Origin: Acanthaster planci
Lineage: Eukaryota > Echinodermata > Asteroidea > Valvatida > Acanthasteridae
Assembly: GCF_001949145.1 (NCBI RefSeq)
Contig: NW_019091370.1
Span: 113,127 to 173,688, forward strand
Direction of reading: 5' to 3'
DNA: 60,562 nt
Part shown: piece after piece, positions 1 through 13,533 of the stretch
How positions within the stretch are numbered: position 1 is the first letter of the stretch
Layout: every line of letters begins with the position of its first letter
Notes under the pieces: generated by a model
What the model saw: only the letters and a program-made list of their open reading frames with translations
The model's database searches: none
What the model was told of the DNA's origin: nothing
Translations under genes and position numbers: made by a program

Positions 1-227
1 AAGTTGGACTCAATTCTATCACTTGAAAAAGTGCACTCACAGAGAACTGACCTGCTGTAATTTGGACTCACAAAAAGGCTATCGAAGCTTTTGCATATCT
101 TGCACTGACTGTACAAACTACATGTAAATATGCCTGAAGCATTTCCTTTTGTTTTGTTTTATTGTGGGTCATGATTTTTGTTTTCTTTTTGACTGTCCTT
201 ATTCATCTGTTTATGGTTTAATTCCAG

Positions 228-3200
228 TGGTCTTAACTTCCTAGATCTGATGATGCGACAGGGTTCTGTGGATGATTGCCCTCGAACACCTTTCATCCTG
301 GGTACAGAGTGTTCAGGGTACATTGAAGCCTTGGGAACAGGTGTGGAAAACTTCAAGGTAAGCTGGCAAATAATATTCTTGTTTTGGGTTTGTATTCTTG
401 ATTTTAAAGCTGTTTCTTAGACTCTGTGTAGTCTTTCTTTACTCATTTTGTTCACAGGCATTTACAGTTGAGTGAAGAAGGATCCATACAAACAATTCTC
501 CCTTACAAATCTTAGAAGGGAAGGGGGGGTCAGAAAGTTCAGATGGCAAAAAACTACAGATATTAAAGTGCTACATTCCCAGATCCTGAAAAATCTACCA
601 GGAAGTCCTGTAGGATTTTGAGAGTTGAGGAAGGTCAAGCCTGCCTGATCCTATTTTTCAACAACAAGTAAGGTACCCCTTGAAAGAGAATGTTCCAATT
701 TTAGGAAAGATTTAAGCAAATTCATGAAAGTTTCCAGCAACATTGCATGAGTAGCTACATGAACTTGCAAAGTTAAAGCATCTTCAGAAACCCTCTCGTA
801 TGTCAATAGGGTTTAAAAAAAATTGCAAATAAAAATGTCTTGGACAACAGATGGGGCTCAATATTAGCTCATTTACATTTAGTTCTTCTTGCTGACTAGA
901 CAGAAAAAAGGAAATCTCAACTGAAAAACATGTGTCACATGATCCCAGTGAATACAGTAAATGTATCACGCCACCCTAATGCTTGTGATGTGTTGTTATG
1001 AAGGATTGATGAAATTCACAGTACCATGCATCACAACAATCTGTGCACCTGCACAAATGTTGTCTCATACAAGAAGACTGGGAAGACAAGTTGTTGATTT
1101 GCACAGTGAACTTTGATCAGCAGTCACGTCCAAAATTCCTGACATAAATTCCTATACTACACTGTATGTACTATGGAAAGAATAGCACTTGTCAAAATCT
1201 CAGGACTGTTGCTTACTTTCTGTTGACCTTTTGATTTTGAACTTACAGGTACATGTACTTCACCACGGTAGTTTGCATAATCCAGTCAGAAAATTGTTGA
1301 TTTTGTTTCATTGGACAAATATCCTGTTGGTGTTTGACGAACCATGTATAAATGAATAGAGGGAATCATACCAAAAATGAAAAAGTATATCATTGCAACC
1401 AACCTTGTCAATATTATCCAAGGTTGGAGATCGGGTTGTTGCTTTCCAACGCAGTGGTACTTTTGCTGAGGCCATCGCAGTACCTGCTAAGTATGTCTAT
1501 GAGATGCCTAACAAGATGACGTATGAAGAGGGGGCTGCTTTGGGTGTGTGCTATGCAGCAGCTTACATGATGTTGTATGAGGTGGCTAACTTGACTAAGG
1601 GAAAGACAGTGTTGGTACACTCAGCTGGTGGTGGAGTGGTGAGTACATGCATCTGTAAATAAACAGAATTCTTCGGTGATTCAAGTGACGGCCACTCTAT
1701 CCCCCCCCAAAGGAATAATACACACGGTGTGTGGCATACATGTACATACATGTAGATGTATGTGCAGGTGACATTTAATACTAAGGACACTTTTGAGTCC
1801 TCTATCATGGGAGATCTTCCACCTGACTACTTGACTTAAAATGTAATACCAAATCTTAATTTTGGTTTCTATGCATGCAACTCTTAGGAGCTTTCAGCTA
1901 GATCAGTAGGAATATTAAGGCCAGAGACCTGGAAACATCTTGACATTTATTTTTTTCATTCCTATTTTGTTTACCTGTTTGGCTGCTTGTGTCATAGGGC
2001 ATTGCTGTAGCTCAGCTCTGCAAGATGGTAGATGAGATCAAAATCTTTGGAACAGCATCCACAGGCAAACATGAAGTCATCAAAGACAAATTTGACCATC
2101 TCTTTGATCGTTCAGCATGTGACTATGTAGAAGCAATCAAAAAGTAAGTTTTTACTCTTCATGTACAACCTGAGTCAAGTACATGTAGTAAGATGATGGT
2201 GTCACTCATACAGTGTGACAGGCTGCCATCTTGTTGCAGCATGGCCGATAAGGAAAAAAAAGAAGCTGACGTCTTCACCTTGTGAAACGTTTTCATTATT
2301 CTGTGAGAATCTGGATGTTATTTCATTCTTTTCCTTTTTTCACAGGACATGAAAGTCGTCTTCATGTGATGCTGCTACTTATAAAGCTGTACATTGTATT
2401 TTCAAGATGTTATGTCTGTTTGTTGATGCTTATTGGCACTAATCAGCAATGACCCAATTGCCTTCATTGAATTAAAAAACAGAAAAATCTGCCGGTTGTC
2501 TGAACTTCCACAAAACTCATGCACCAGACACCTCTTGATATTCACATTTGAACATCAAGATCTTGTTGATATTTTTGTGACAAGTTATTCAAACAATTTC
2601 TTACACAGACTTGAGCCAAAGGGAATTGATATTGTGCTAGACTGTCTGTGTGGTGAGGATACAAACAAAGGCTACGATCTGCTAAAACCTATGGGAAAAT
2701 ATGTTCTGTATGGTAAGTCTGAGAAAACATGGACCGTGTGATAGTGTACATTTGGTAATTTTTTTTTTCATTTTTTCACTTCAAAGTGTACATGTAGGGG
2801 AATCATAGCAATACATAATCTTGGCACACATATACATGTAATAAAGGGCTGACCCTCCTCAAAAACAGTCAAATCATGGTGAAGCCCTCTATCTCCCAGA
2901 TCTTTCAACATTTGAACTTAAACATGTTTGAAACAATTATATATTGCAATATTCTACAGTACTTGAAAAAACTTCCTGTCAAACTACATGTAGGGCAACC
3001 GTAATCATGAGAGCATGATCCTGAATGATTGACATTATTCAGGACTAAAAATAATCATGACAATGTAACATTATTTGGACTAAGTTTATCCCTGCAAACA
3101 GAGATGTAGGCCTAATGGCTCTTTTTAACATGTTTACTTTCAGCTTTTTACAGATGAAATTCTCCCCAAAAGAGACTTTCTATACTGACAGGCCTGTTTC

Positions 3201-6200
3201 TCCAATGTTCTGGTACAGGGCAAGTCTACAAAAATGATTTACCGTACAAATAGGCCTGGGCATACATGTAGGTCAACAGTGTATCAACATGTAGCTTTTG
3301 TGTATACTATGTACGTGTACATGTGCAGGTCACACTCAAAATGATACATAAATATAACCAGCAAGTTGCAAGATAAGAGAGTGCTTTACATGTACTTGAC
3401 CCCGAAAAACTCGATTATCACGAATATGGTGCAACTGCGCAATGACTGCATCCAATTTACATATGCATCGTGACTATGACTCATGAGTCATGGTGTTAGA
3501 ATAGGCCTAACTTACATGTAGGCCTTACCCCAAAGTCAAGAAGGCTAATAAAACCAGATCTTATTTAACCCCCGCATTTCGAAAGGGGATAATGATTCTA
3601 TGTTGCAACTTACTTACATGCTCCGAGAGCGCTTTCGGTTCACAGCAAGCAATTTACATGTAAACAGTTAGCTAGCTAGCTGCGCAGCTGACGAAACTTG
3701 GCAGTATATAGCGCCCCCAATAGTTGCATATGAAGCTGTTTTTCGGGTTTTTAAGTTGGCTTGTTTTGTTTCTTCCGACGGTGGATAGAGTGCGCGTGAG
3801 AGACACTTTACAGATACAGTTTAGTTTCTTGTAAAATTATCACATAAAAAATTAACACTACTTTTATACTCATTATTGCCTATATTTCTCTTTAAAGCAA
3901 ACAAAAAATCTAATAAACAATTTGCATGTGGCACAGATGTGTACCGTGGCATAGATCAAGTGTGTTTTGCCCGATGGTGCCGAAGCAGATTCACAACATT
4001 GCTCGCTGTATGTAGGCTAGCCGTTGAAAGTATATGGACTGAACCTAGTTTCTTTAGCTGCCTTACTCTTAATTCGATTCTCGAAGAGTTTCTCACCTTC
4101 TTCAAATAATCGTTTTTCTCGACCGGCTCTCAAAACTGGTTTGGACTCCTTTCCGCGTCTGGTCTCAGCTAAGTTGCGACAAAATTTAGTCAAATCGTAC
4201 AAAAATGATAATTCTACGAAAGTTTTCAGCCTAATGGGATAAATTATGATGTAATTAGCGCATGTTTTCAGACCGCTGTGCGTGATTTAATGTTTTGGTG
4301 TGTCCTTAACGAAAAAATAGTGATGTTGCGAAAATTAGTACGTCCAAAGTCATTTATGATCATTTTAAAAGAAATAATGCTCAAACTTATGTGGGTTCAG
4401 GATAGGGAAAAGTTAATAGCACTGACACTGTTAAAAGGGGCTACAGGATGGGGCTGTGACGTCATCTTAGGATATGACAACTTCTTTAGTATGTTTTGCT
4501 TTTGACCTCTGTAGGAATCGCCAATGTGGTCACGGGCGAAACAAGGAGTTTTTTCAGCTACGCAAGAACAGTGAGTTCTCTTTCTATATCCCTGGCATTT
4601 GACAAATTGCCATTTTGCTCATTAGTAACAAAGCACAGAGAAATATTTGAAGTTCAAATAAAAAGACAATTTGTTTTCAAACATTGGACATGTGTATTTT
4701 GGGGGGGAAGTAACTTAACTTTTCAGTGAGGCTAACAACACTTTCCAAGCATTTTTTTACAAGTGAGGCAAATTGAGATGTTTCAACTATTCATCCATTG
4801 AAAAGGGAAGTTTAAAACCGCAGACCGTCTCTACAAAGATATTTCAGGCCGTGCCACTTCTGACTACACAGCAATGCTTGTAAGCTCGTTGGTTCCGAAC
4901 TGTTTTACTCACACATTTTCTCCGCGTATCTCTAGTGGTGGAATGTGGATAGCGTCAAGCCAGGAAAACTTTGGGACGAGAATAAGTCGATGTCTGGCTT
5001 CCAATTTTACCATTACCTCTTCAACCAAGGCGGTGAGGAAAGGGTGAACATAGTTATGAATGAGATTTTCAAGCTGCACACCGTCAATATACTCAACCCG
5101 GTCATCGATTCTACGTACGCCTTCGAGGAGGTAGGGTCTATAGCGCGAACACGTCTTGGTTTTATCTTCCTATTAATCTCGGTGAAGTGTGTTTGACTCA
5201 TTTTTTTCACTCCTGTATATCCGATCCCTTTAGCTCAAATTTCTTTATAATGGCTTGTTATCCAAATTTGCTTTGACGAGTTAGGTTCACAGACCACATA
5301 TTATGCTTCCTTTTTATGAGGTAGTGTTCATTAATACTCAGGTTGGTGAGGCAATGCTGAAGATGCACGATCGCAAGAATATTGGAAAAATACTCATCAT
5401 ACCCGAACAAGAGCCAAAGCCAAAGGTTTGCATTCTGTTTTATTTTTGTTTTGTTTGAAGAGAAATAATGTAGATGAAATTATGTGGCACCCTCACTGAA
5501 CTTTCTGTCGGCAGAGTGCCCCATATTAACATTATTTTGTGTTGCATACTTATTAATTAATACAGAGAAATCACATTTCTTTTGGTGCAAGTAAATATAA
5601 AATTAATCCAATTAAAACAAGTTTTAAAACATGAAATCTTCACTCATGGAAAACATGTTCTAAACTTGTGTTTTATTTGGTCGAAATGTTCAGTTTTGGT
5701 TGAAAATGTTTCAATTTCTATTTTCTCCCCTCAGCCCACTCCATAAGTCACTGTAAGATATTGTGTCTGTTTACAATGCACATTATATCACGTCCATTGC
5801 AACATCATCCAACTTCTCACGTATCAATTTCGTTCTGTAAGCAATCCAGTTTTGGACTATATTCGTTTGTTCGTCTCCGCATCTGTTTGGCAACCCGTAA
5901 GCTCACCTTCAACTTTGTCCTGTTTGTCTGCTTTTCGTCGTGTTCTAAACAAAATGTTCCGTGCAGCCTAAATTGCGTGCATCGACTTTGCATGTTCAAA
6001 CGTCATAATAAACGTTTAAGATTAGGAATGTACTTCATTACAATTTCGAGGGGTGGTTGGGAGTGTGGTTTTTCTCTGAATGCTGGTCAGGGAAAATAAC
6101 GATAAAACTTATATCACATTTGCTTGGGGAAAACAACGACCATGCAATTAGGACAAATGCTTATCAAATCAATTTGTCACTGTTTGGTCTAAAGTCACGG

Positions 6201-6545
6201 GAGTGGCATTTAGCATGAGTGGCATTGCACTCTTACATGATCACTGATTTTCCATTGCGTCGATTCACCTGTCATCTTCCAAGTCTCCACCTGACTCCAC
6301 CTACTAGCACCCACTATAGGAATCCATCACCCGTGTTTGAATAGTAACTGGTGTAGGTATAATTCATAATGTGTCGCTAAATTTTAAGCAAACTCATTGT
6401 CTTGGTCTCGTACTATTCGTTTATCAATTCGTTCTTTAATTTCCTCGTCTTCTCCCTCACACTTTAGCCTGTGACTGTAACTGAGACAGCTGCTTCAGAA
6501 GCTAGCAGCACAGACGACGTCAAGGAACCAGACACACCAAAGTAA
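228..6545 (+). CDS. VAT1L: VAT1/VAT1L-like zinc-free quinone oxidoreductase family protein, 5' partial
   Basis: Eight exons are visible: 228-357, 1423-1638, 1998-2143, 2609-2712, 4515-4570, 4936-5130, 5342-5425 and 6468-6545 (TAA stop). Phases agree at all junctions, giving 336 residues. The first exon begins in mid-codon (GLNFLDLMMRQG), so the N-terminal 45-60 residues and the promoter lie left of the window. The chain follows the medium-chain dehydrogenase/reductase fold of synaptic vesicle membrane protein VAT1: the GLNF-DLM-RQG start, then VGDRVVAFQRSGTFAE, the NADPH-binding stretch VLVHSAGGGVGIAVAQLC spanning exons 2-3, then GTAS-KHE, LLKPMGKYVLYG and the FARTWW-like SYARTWWNV. Zinc ligands of alcohol dehydrogenases are absent, as in VAT1. 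The tail is acidic (TASEASSTDDVKEPDTPK). VAT1 proteins act at mitochondrial and vesicle membranes. I cannot decide between VAT1 and VAT1L, so the symbol is approximate. A poly(A) signal follows at 6750. Confidence 0.9.
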
Positions 6546-6749
6546 ACTTTGAGAAAAGACACCCGGCTCAATTATGACCAAACCTTGCGATTCCTACGAT
6601 TTCAACCAAACGAAGCAAGGAAAATCATGAAACCTCGCTAGCATATCGATAATATTGCTCTGTTCAAAGCAAAACCATTAGTACGCCCAGCGCATAAAGC
6701 ATTATGTCAAAAATCGGCAAATGCATGATTTTGAGCATAAAAACTGACT

Positions 6750-6755
6750 AATAAA
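6750..6755 (+). terminator. Probable poly(A) signal of the VAT1-like gene
   Basis: AATAAA lies 205 bp after the stop codon and is followed by a T/GT-rich stretch at 6762-6781, the expected downstream element. A second AATAAA at 7144-7149 is a weaker alternative. Confidence 0.55.
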
Positions 6756-9700
6756 TGAAATGTCTTGTTTGTAATGTTTTTCGTCACAATGGAAAAGAAA
6801 CGTGAAAGGATAAAAAAGGAGACAATCAAGCAGTGGACAAAGCCGGCAAGTTATTACTTTTTGAAATCTGCCCTTGTCTTGGCAAAACACAGCGGCCAAT
6901 GCCATGATGTAAAAATGAACCTGAGTTCGGAGTCGAGTCTGACTTTCACTATCTTGTAAACATTACATGGACTTAGATATTGACATACTGGGTGTGATTA
7001 GATCGGTAAGCAGATTTATTTATTATTGAACTATCTTTTTGAGATTTTGACGAGGAATGATGAGTTTTAAGCATAAATGGTTTATCGTAATGGTATTATA
7101 ATGGTTGCTTTCTGATTTTGTTTATTGATGTGGTAAATGTCTGTAAATAAACCTAGGTTTCCAACTTTCCAGGTACATGTACACCGTAGACTAAATTTGG
7201 CTTTGGACAAAATGCACCTGAGACAATAATTTCGATTTGTAAAGAGTTCAACTTACAGAAAATGAGACAGGTCTAGATTCAGGCAGAAAATAATTCAAAA
7301 AGAAACCACTGACTCTTCAACTAAGTTCATTAAACTTGACGGTTGATGTACAGATTACTGGTTATGAACTAGAAATATATCTCAGAAAGATACAGTGTCC
7401 ATCCGTTTGCTGTATTGGTGGCAGCTGTGGGATACAAAATCGTGATACAAACACAGCTACTCTTATAGACAGGAAACATAAGCCTTCAATATGAAGGATA
7501 TTTTTCTGAGGAATAATATATTAGGACACAGACGGTTCGGTTTCAAAATTTGTCGGGTCCAGAGACAATGAAATTAGACGAAACTTTATGACAATTCCAT
7601 GAGCGGCCACCTTCCCTGATAGTAATTCCACTCGCATATGGCCTTGCATTAGTGGATATGAACAAACGCAGGAATTAAAGACGCACGATACTGACGACAT
7701 GATTTACTTTGGCCTTATCACAATGCCTTCCACAAACCTTGATATCTATCATAACTTCCATGAATTCAATCACAGTAACCATTTTAAAATGTAGACCTAG
7801 GCCTACAGGTCACTGTAATGTTGGTGCTTGCATGAATCCATGCGTGAATTGTACATTAGATGCGTATACAAACCAGTGCACATGACAGCAGATTGTCCAA
7901 CATATCTTGGGGTTCGATACTTACACGGACATCAATCACAAGATGCCGTCTTTTGTGGATAGCCTTGCTCGGAGTTGCTTTTCGTATAAAACGCCCAAAG
8001 GGTTCACTCGTCTCACAGACACTACGGGCTCTTCCGACATACCAAATGCGCGGTCATGCGCAGTTGCTATTTGTGTTTACTGACCCGTTTTATAACGCAA
8101 TCCACCAACATCACAATCTACAAAATTTTGGTTTTCATATACTGACTATCAAAATTAAATGAGTATAGGTCTTATATTGTAGTTTTATCTGTATATTGAG
8201 ATGTAGAAAGAGAAATCTAAATACTATAGTTTTATAGTGGGAAATGATATTAAAAATAACGAGGACCCTTATGCGATGTATTTATTAATTCATGCAATGC
8301 AATATGAAAGTTGAGAAGTCGTGGTGCATAGAATTACAGAGTTTCTTTAGAATGTATATATTCTATTAAATGGTAATAGAAAAGTAGTCTTCTGTAGTTC
8401 ATATGCCACTGTAACAGATTCTGTGCACGTTTGTGTTGAAGTTTGCCAATTAGAAACGTGGAAAAAGGCAAAATAATGTAATATTAAGCACTGAGTGTCC
8501 GCAAGTAATGTGTTTTTATGCATGCAGAATAAGATATCTGGTATCAAATTACAGAGATGTAAACAATGCTAACTCAAGGAGCGTTTGAAAGAAATATATA
8601 AGGACAAAATTCTTTGTAGGACAACTCGGCCTAAATACAACCCTGATACAACCTGAGAGGTTTTATTGTCTGTATACTTGTATTCCACTCTCGTTGGATG
8701 TGCTTGCGCAATGTAGCTGTGTCCCACGTCGATGTCCCCCGTTACAAGCTCCTAACTGGATGCATGTAGTCACAAAGATCTGTGTTAACGGCCAGCGAAA
8801 AGTGCTCCGAAGCACGAAGCTCTTTGCGCAATATGTCGTGTGGTCTACAAGGTTCGTTCCCGCTCGTGGATTCTACAAAGCAAAGTTGTAGGCTAACTTA
8901 ACACTTAGCAGTTATGACATGATAAGGTTACCGGCATGTTGGGAATTCACTTTCCAACCTTGTGATTGTACGGGCTAAGATCTTTACGCAGGAAACGAAG
9001 TTCAAGTAGACCTAACTGTAGTCGCTTTAACGGAATAGAATTTACACACATCAAAGTCACAATGCCCATTGCGCTGCCACCACCAATTCGATTCGTTTAA
9101 ATTGGGGAAAAGGCAAATATTGGAAAGATCTCTACATTAAAATATGTAGTTTTTCAAGGGGGGCGGGTGTAAAATTAATCCCGAGTTGGAAGTACTACAG
9201 ATTTCCATCTGCCAAATGTGCGCACAGTTAATGTCATCTCAAAGATCTGGAAATGTGGAATATCAAACTCTGGGAGTCATACACAATACTAAGTATTTCC
9301 GAATTTAACTCGGTTAAAATCATTAACGGCGACTTTTCCCCGCAGATTATTAGAATTGATGAATGGTTAAGCAAGCTAATTTAAAACAGTAAAGATAATG
9401 ACGCTGTACAATGAATGCACCCAACATGTATAAGGAAAGAAAGTATGAACTAAATTGTGCAAAATAAACGCGTAATAAAACAGAAAATGATGCATTGATC
9501 CCTGCGTAATAACATCTCAACTTTAAAACTTGTTGGATGTTTATTTTTCTTTTTTTGGGGGGGGCCTAATAATGATATTTGTGAAAAAATGCCGCGGATT
9601 TTAAATAAACCTCCAAGACGAATAATCAGAGTTAATTAAGGGCCTCCAACACGTACAAAGTAGGCACAACTGCAGGGTAAATATTTACGGCGTGTATGGA

Positions 9701-10057
9701 TTACTTTAGAACAGGAATCTTCTTACGTACATGTAAGTGATCAAAGGCGACCACTTTAAGAAACTTCACAAGAAAGAAAAAATGCTATGCGGTTTGGGGT
9801 GAAAATGACTTTGTTACAAGTATGAAATCAGCAAAGTAAACATGTACAAAGTCGGAAGTAATAAGAATCTTCCTTCGTCGATAGTGTCATAACTTTAATA
9901 CACATACATGTACAGTGTATGTGATAACATTTTATCAACTAGTTCGAGTTAAGCAGAATGAACTCTTCCTTTGCAATGCACATTTCTATCTCATGCTTCC
10001 CATACATAGCAGGAGATACTTTTACAATTCACAACAATGTCTGGAGTATTAAAAACA

Positions 10058-10163
10058 GTTTGTTTGTTGTTTGTTTGTTGGGGGTGTTGGGTTGTTTGTT
10101 GGGCTGTTTGCTTGTTTTTGTCTGTTGGGTTGGGGTGTTTGTTTGGTTGTTTGTTCGTTTGTT
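10058..10163. repeat. TGTTTG-rich simple repeat with G/T strand bias
   Basis: The plus strand here is almost only G and T (TGTTTGTT/GGGTTG words) for about 100 bp. It is degenerate low-complexity DNA and carries no gene signal. Confidence 0.8.
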
Positions 10164-11262
10164 AAATCTCCTGGGTTCGGGAAATCATTTTAACATGACA
10201 AAATATTTCCGAAAGTGCTAAATGTATTATCATGGATTTTAAAAATCATAATACATTCAACCCAAACTGGTAAATCTACACATATCTTGAAATGGCTTGA
10301 ATTGTTGCCTCATATTTTGAGGTTGTCGCTGTACAGAACACCAAGTTCAGAAAAACAGGGAATCTTATAAAACCTAAGAGCTGAGGCAGAATCCTCCTGT
10401 CTTGCAGTCACTGTAATTTTTCTCACTGATCACGGTTGTGAAAAATGGATTAAAACAAAATTTTCTGTTGTATCAATTTTTTTTCACAGGTGTACTCATC
10501 ATGGATATTTTATAAGGCATGTGGCATGTTCAGATTCAAAAATCCGAGGAGACCCCTGCCGGGAGGTATAAATACTATTGCCCCTTTAAGGATAATGCAT
10601 GCTTGTCATACAATTTTTTTGACAGCTTTACTCAACTCTTTGAACACTTCTTTGTAAATTGGCAAATACAGTTAATAAGCAAGTCAGATACCTGCAAACA
10701 TCCTCATCATATGCTGCTTGTAAATGCGAAACAGACTTAGTGATAGCTTGGTTTAAACACAAGAATGGAGACACATAAGACAACAACAAATTAATTTTTT
10801 TGTGCAGTACACAAAAAACAGCTACTTCCTGTCGATACGACCTCGCAACAAATTACAATCAATAGTGAAAAGGGGAAGTAAATAAATGATGCGGGTGCTC
10901 ATGCCCCAATTCCTTATCAAATTTACAGCATCCAGCAAATTTCAGAATTTTTCGATTGATATTTCAATGAATTTAAACACTTCTTTCACATCAAATACTT
11001 TGAGGCCATGAGGTATCTGTTAAAATAGCTTCATTGATAGGTACACGATGAGCAATGTTCAAGCACAAGAGGACCATGAATAAGAGTTATTTGGTAGAAA
11101 AATGGTTACTGAATCACACCTGTCTACAGTCCTATAATTAATATCACTGAGGTAAGTAGCTATACAGGTACATATACGGAGAATGTGTATACCAGGTCTT
11201 GTGATCACGGACTGAGCACCCAATCACATCCCTGTCCAAAACATGCAAAGTATGTCTGTCAT

Positions 11263-11698
11263 TTAACCCTAAAACAGCCAGGTTATTTCTCCCCATCTCA
11301 CACCCAGGGGGCTCCCACCCCCAACAACTCAGCTGTGCCAGGCCAATTTTTTTTTCAAACTTGGCATTTATGTACAGACACTCCTTATCACTACAAATGT
11401 GAAGTTTGAACTCACAACAGACATGGTTTTGTAGTTACTGTCATTTAAAGTTCATGGCTACACGCATGTGCACCAGTGCACATGCACATTTTTGGCTGAC
11501 CTGTCTTGGGAGAGTGTTCCACTAAAATGGTACATTCGATTTTTGCAAAATAATGTTGAAATGATTTCAAAGTGTTACTCTAAAAACTCCTAACTCGAAC
11601 TCCAGAAGAAAATGCACTGTGATGATATCGGAAAAAAATATGGGGGGGGGACAGATTCTGCCACGCCCACCACCACCACTTGGCTCTTTTAGGGTTAG
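11263..11698. mobile_element. TTAA-flanked terminal-inverted-repeat element, piggyBac-like non-autonomous
   Basis: The left end reads TTAA then CCCTAAAACAGCCAGG. The right end reads CTTGGCTCTTTTAGGG followed by TTAG, so the ends are inverted copies of CCCTAAAA(C/G)AGCCA(A/G)G next to a TTAA-type target. piggyBac elements duplicate TTAA and begin with CCCT, which is why I place it there. It is about 430 bp with no coding sequence. The right-hand TTAA is mutated to TTAG. Confidence 0.55.
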
Positions 11699-11743
11699 AG
11701 TCACAATTGCCATATTCAGAACATGTTCTCTCACAAGTGCACT

Positions 11744-11809
11744 CCTCTCATACCAAGACACTTGTCCTCTCATACCAAGACACTTGTCCTCTCATACCAA
11801 GACACTTGT
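11744..11809. repeat. 22-bp minisatellite, 3 copies
   Basis: Unit CCTCTCATACCAAGACACTT plus GT, starting at 11744, 11766 and 11788, near identical between copies. Confidence 0.9.
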
Positions 11810-13088
11810 GCTATTTTGTGCCCATGTTAATGCAAATCAGTAGATGCATATAATGTGCCACCCATCGAATCCACAGATATATCACCTAGACATATCTATC
11901 ACTCCTTTGTAAAGTCAATGATTCGAAGTTGAGTGCTGGAGGATTACAATAATGCACACAGTAATCCTGACATTACTTACTATTTGAAATATGTACCGTT
12001 GATGCATAACCAGGATTTAAGGTGAAAACCTTGTACATCTGACATGACATTAAGAGAAAGAAATTTTAGTTGGTTATACAATAATACACTATGCATATCT
12101 TTTAGTTATTGGAAGAATAGTGAGTAGAATGACAAATCTTGTTCAGTACATCACACAAACATGCATATCTGGCTAATTTGAACGAACAATTCCTTTGTTA
12201 TGATAATTTATCAAGAGTAAGTTTTGTATTTCAAGTCTGGTCGATTTGCTACATCATGCATGATTCAATCACTAACCCAAGCCAAGGCTGCATCTGAATT
12301 TGTTGTCTAGAGCTAGGTCTAGGTCTTCACTCCATTAGAAATACACACAGATGCGCTGACAATAGCCGTAGCCATAGCTCTGCAAGCCTGTCTTGGACAC
12401 AGCCCTAGTCAATGTATATGGGGCTCAATCCTCCACAGTATCAGAGGCTTCAATACCCAATGTGGACAATCCAACTTTCATAACTGATATACATACTGTT
12501 TTGCCAACCCATAGGCCTTTAGTCTGGATACCAGACCCAATGATTCTGACTACTCTAAGAATCAAGGGTCAGGTATCAGCCAATGTCCACATGACCAAGA
12601 CTGGAGGAGTTTCTCCAGTTTTCTGAAAATAGCTGAAATATTCCGAAGTCGTTCCGTCTATATTTGGCAAGTTCCGATGGTACCATTGATGTTAAGTTAT
12701 TCCCAGCAAGGTAGGTAGGCTAGCTGTTGAACGTAAACTGCCACAACTGAATGGCAGCTGTTGATCCTACAAAATTTGACTTTCCACTGAAATTGAAGGC
12801 GCCTTGACCGAAATGCCAGGTGAAATGCAGAATATAACTTTCTTCAACCAATGCAGGTTTTGTGCCTGAAACATGCTCTCAGTGGGGATACACTTGCAGT
12901 ATTGCCCACTGGATATGGGAAAAGCCCCATTATTACGATGTTGCCACTGATGAAATCGAAAACACCCGGGCTTTCAACTTGTGACCCCTGACCCTTGCAT
13001 CATATCTATTTATACATGTAGGTGATGCCTGGCCTAAGATTTTTTATCAAGACTTACCAGGGAATCTTTGAGCAGGGAACCAGACTAA

Positions 13089-13259
13089 TAGGCCTTCGCC
13101 ATACCTCTGTTTATGATTTACACACAGTCTTGCCAGCCCATAGGCCTTAACCATGCCTCTGTTTATGATTTACACACAGTCTTGCCAGCCCATAGGCCTT
13201 GACCATGCCTCTGTTTATGATTTACACACAGTCTTGCCAGCCCATAGGCCTTAGCCATA
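13089..13259. repeat. 52-bp minisatellite, about 3.3 copies
   Basis: Units begin TAGGCCTT at 13089, 13141, 13193 and 13245, exactly 52 bp apart, and differ by one or two bases after GGCCTT. The near identity shows a recent expansion. A related single copy of the GCCAACCCATAGGCCTT phrase lies near 12500. Confidence 0.92.
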
Positions 13260-13401
13260 CATGTTTATCCAAAGACCAAACTTTTTCAGAAGCAACAAAG
13301 CCCAATCCGACTTGAGTATGTGAGGCATATATTTTTTACTCAACTTTTAAGGGAATGTAGCTCAGCATGTTAAAACGAGTTTTTGCAATATTTTGTAGAT
13401 C

Positions 13402-13407
13402 TTTATT
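13402..13407 (-). terminator. Candidate poly(A) signal of PRMT5
   Basis: TTTATT on the plus strand is AATAAA on the minus strand, 127 bp beyond the PRMT5 stop codon. Confidence 0.45.
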
Positions 13408-13533
13408 TAACCATTACAACACATAGACATGAGAAGTACAATCAGCAATATCACCTTGCAACAATTTCACATATGTTGTACATTTACACAAACTGGCCTC
13501 GTGTTTCTAACCTGGCAGATGAAAAACCTCTTA

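Larger units (their letters stand above)
6546..13533. other. Intergenic region between convergent VAT1-like and PRMT5 genes
   Basis: About 7 kb between two 3' ends. I see no family-recognisable ORF and no splice-consistent exon chain. It contains the VAT1-like 3' UTR, a G/T-only stretch (10058-10163), a TTAA-terminal element (11263-11698), a 22-bp minisatellite (11744-11809), a 52-bp minisatellite (13089-13259) and the PRMT5 3' UTR. ORFs such as 7860-8162 have no protein-like composition or domain I recognise. Confidence 0.6.

Noticed and set aside
3700-4900. Possible separate small gene inside the VAT1-like intron
   Set aside because: Several short ORFs overlap on both strands, but only exon 4515-4570 fits a family and phase.
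7860-8162. 100-aa plus-strand ORF in the VAT1-PRMT5 intergenic region
   Set aside because: No similarity to a known family, no upstream promoter or splice context, and length expected by chance in this much DNA.
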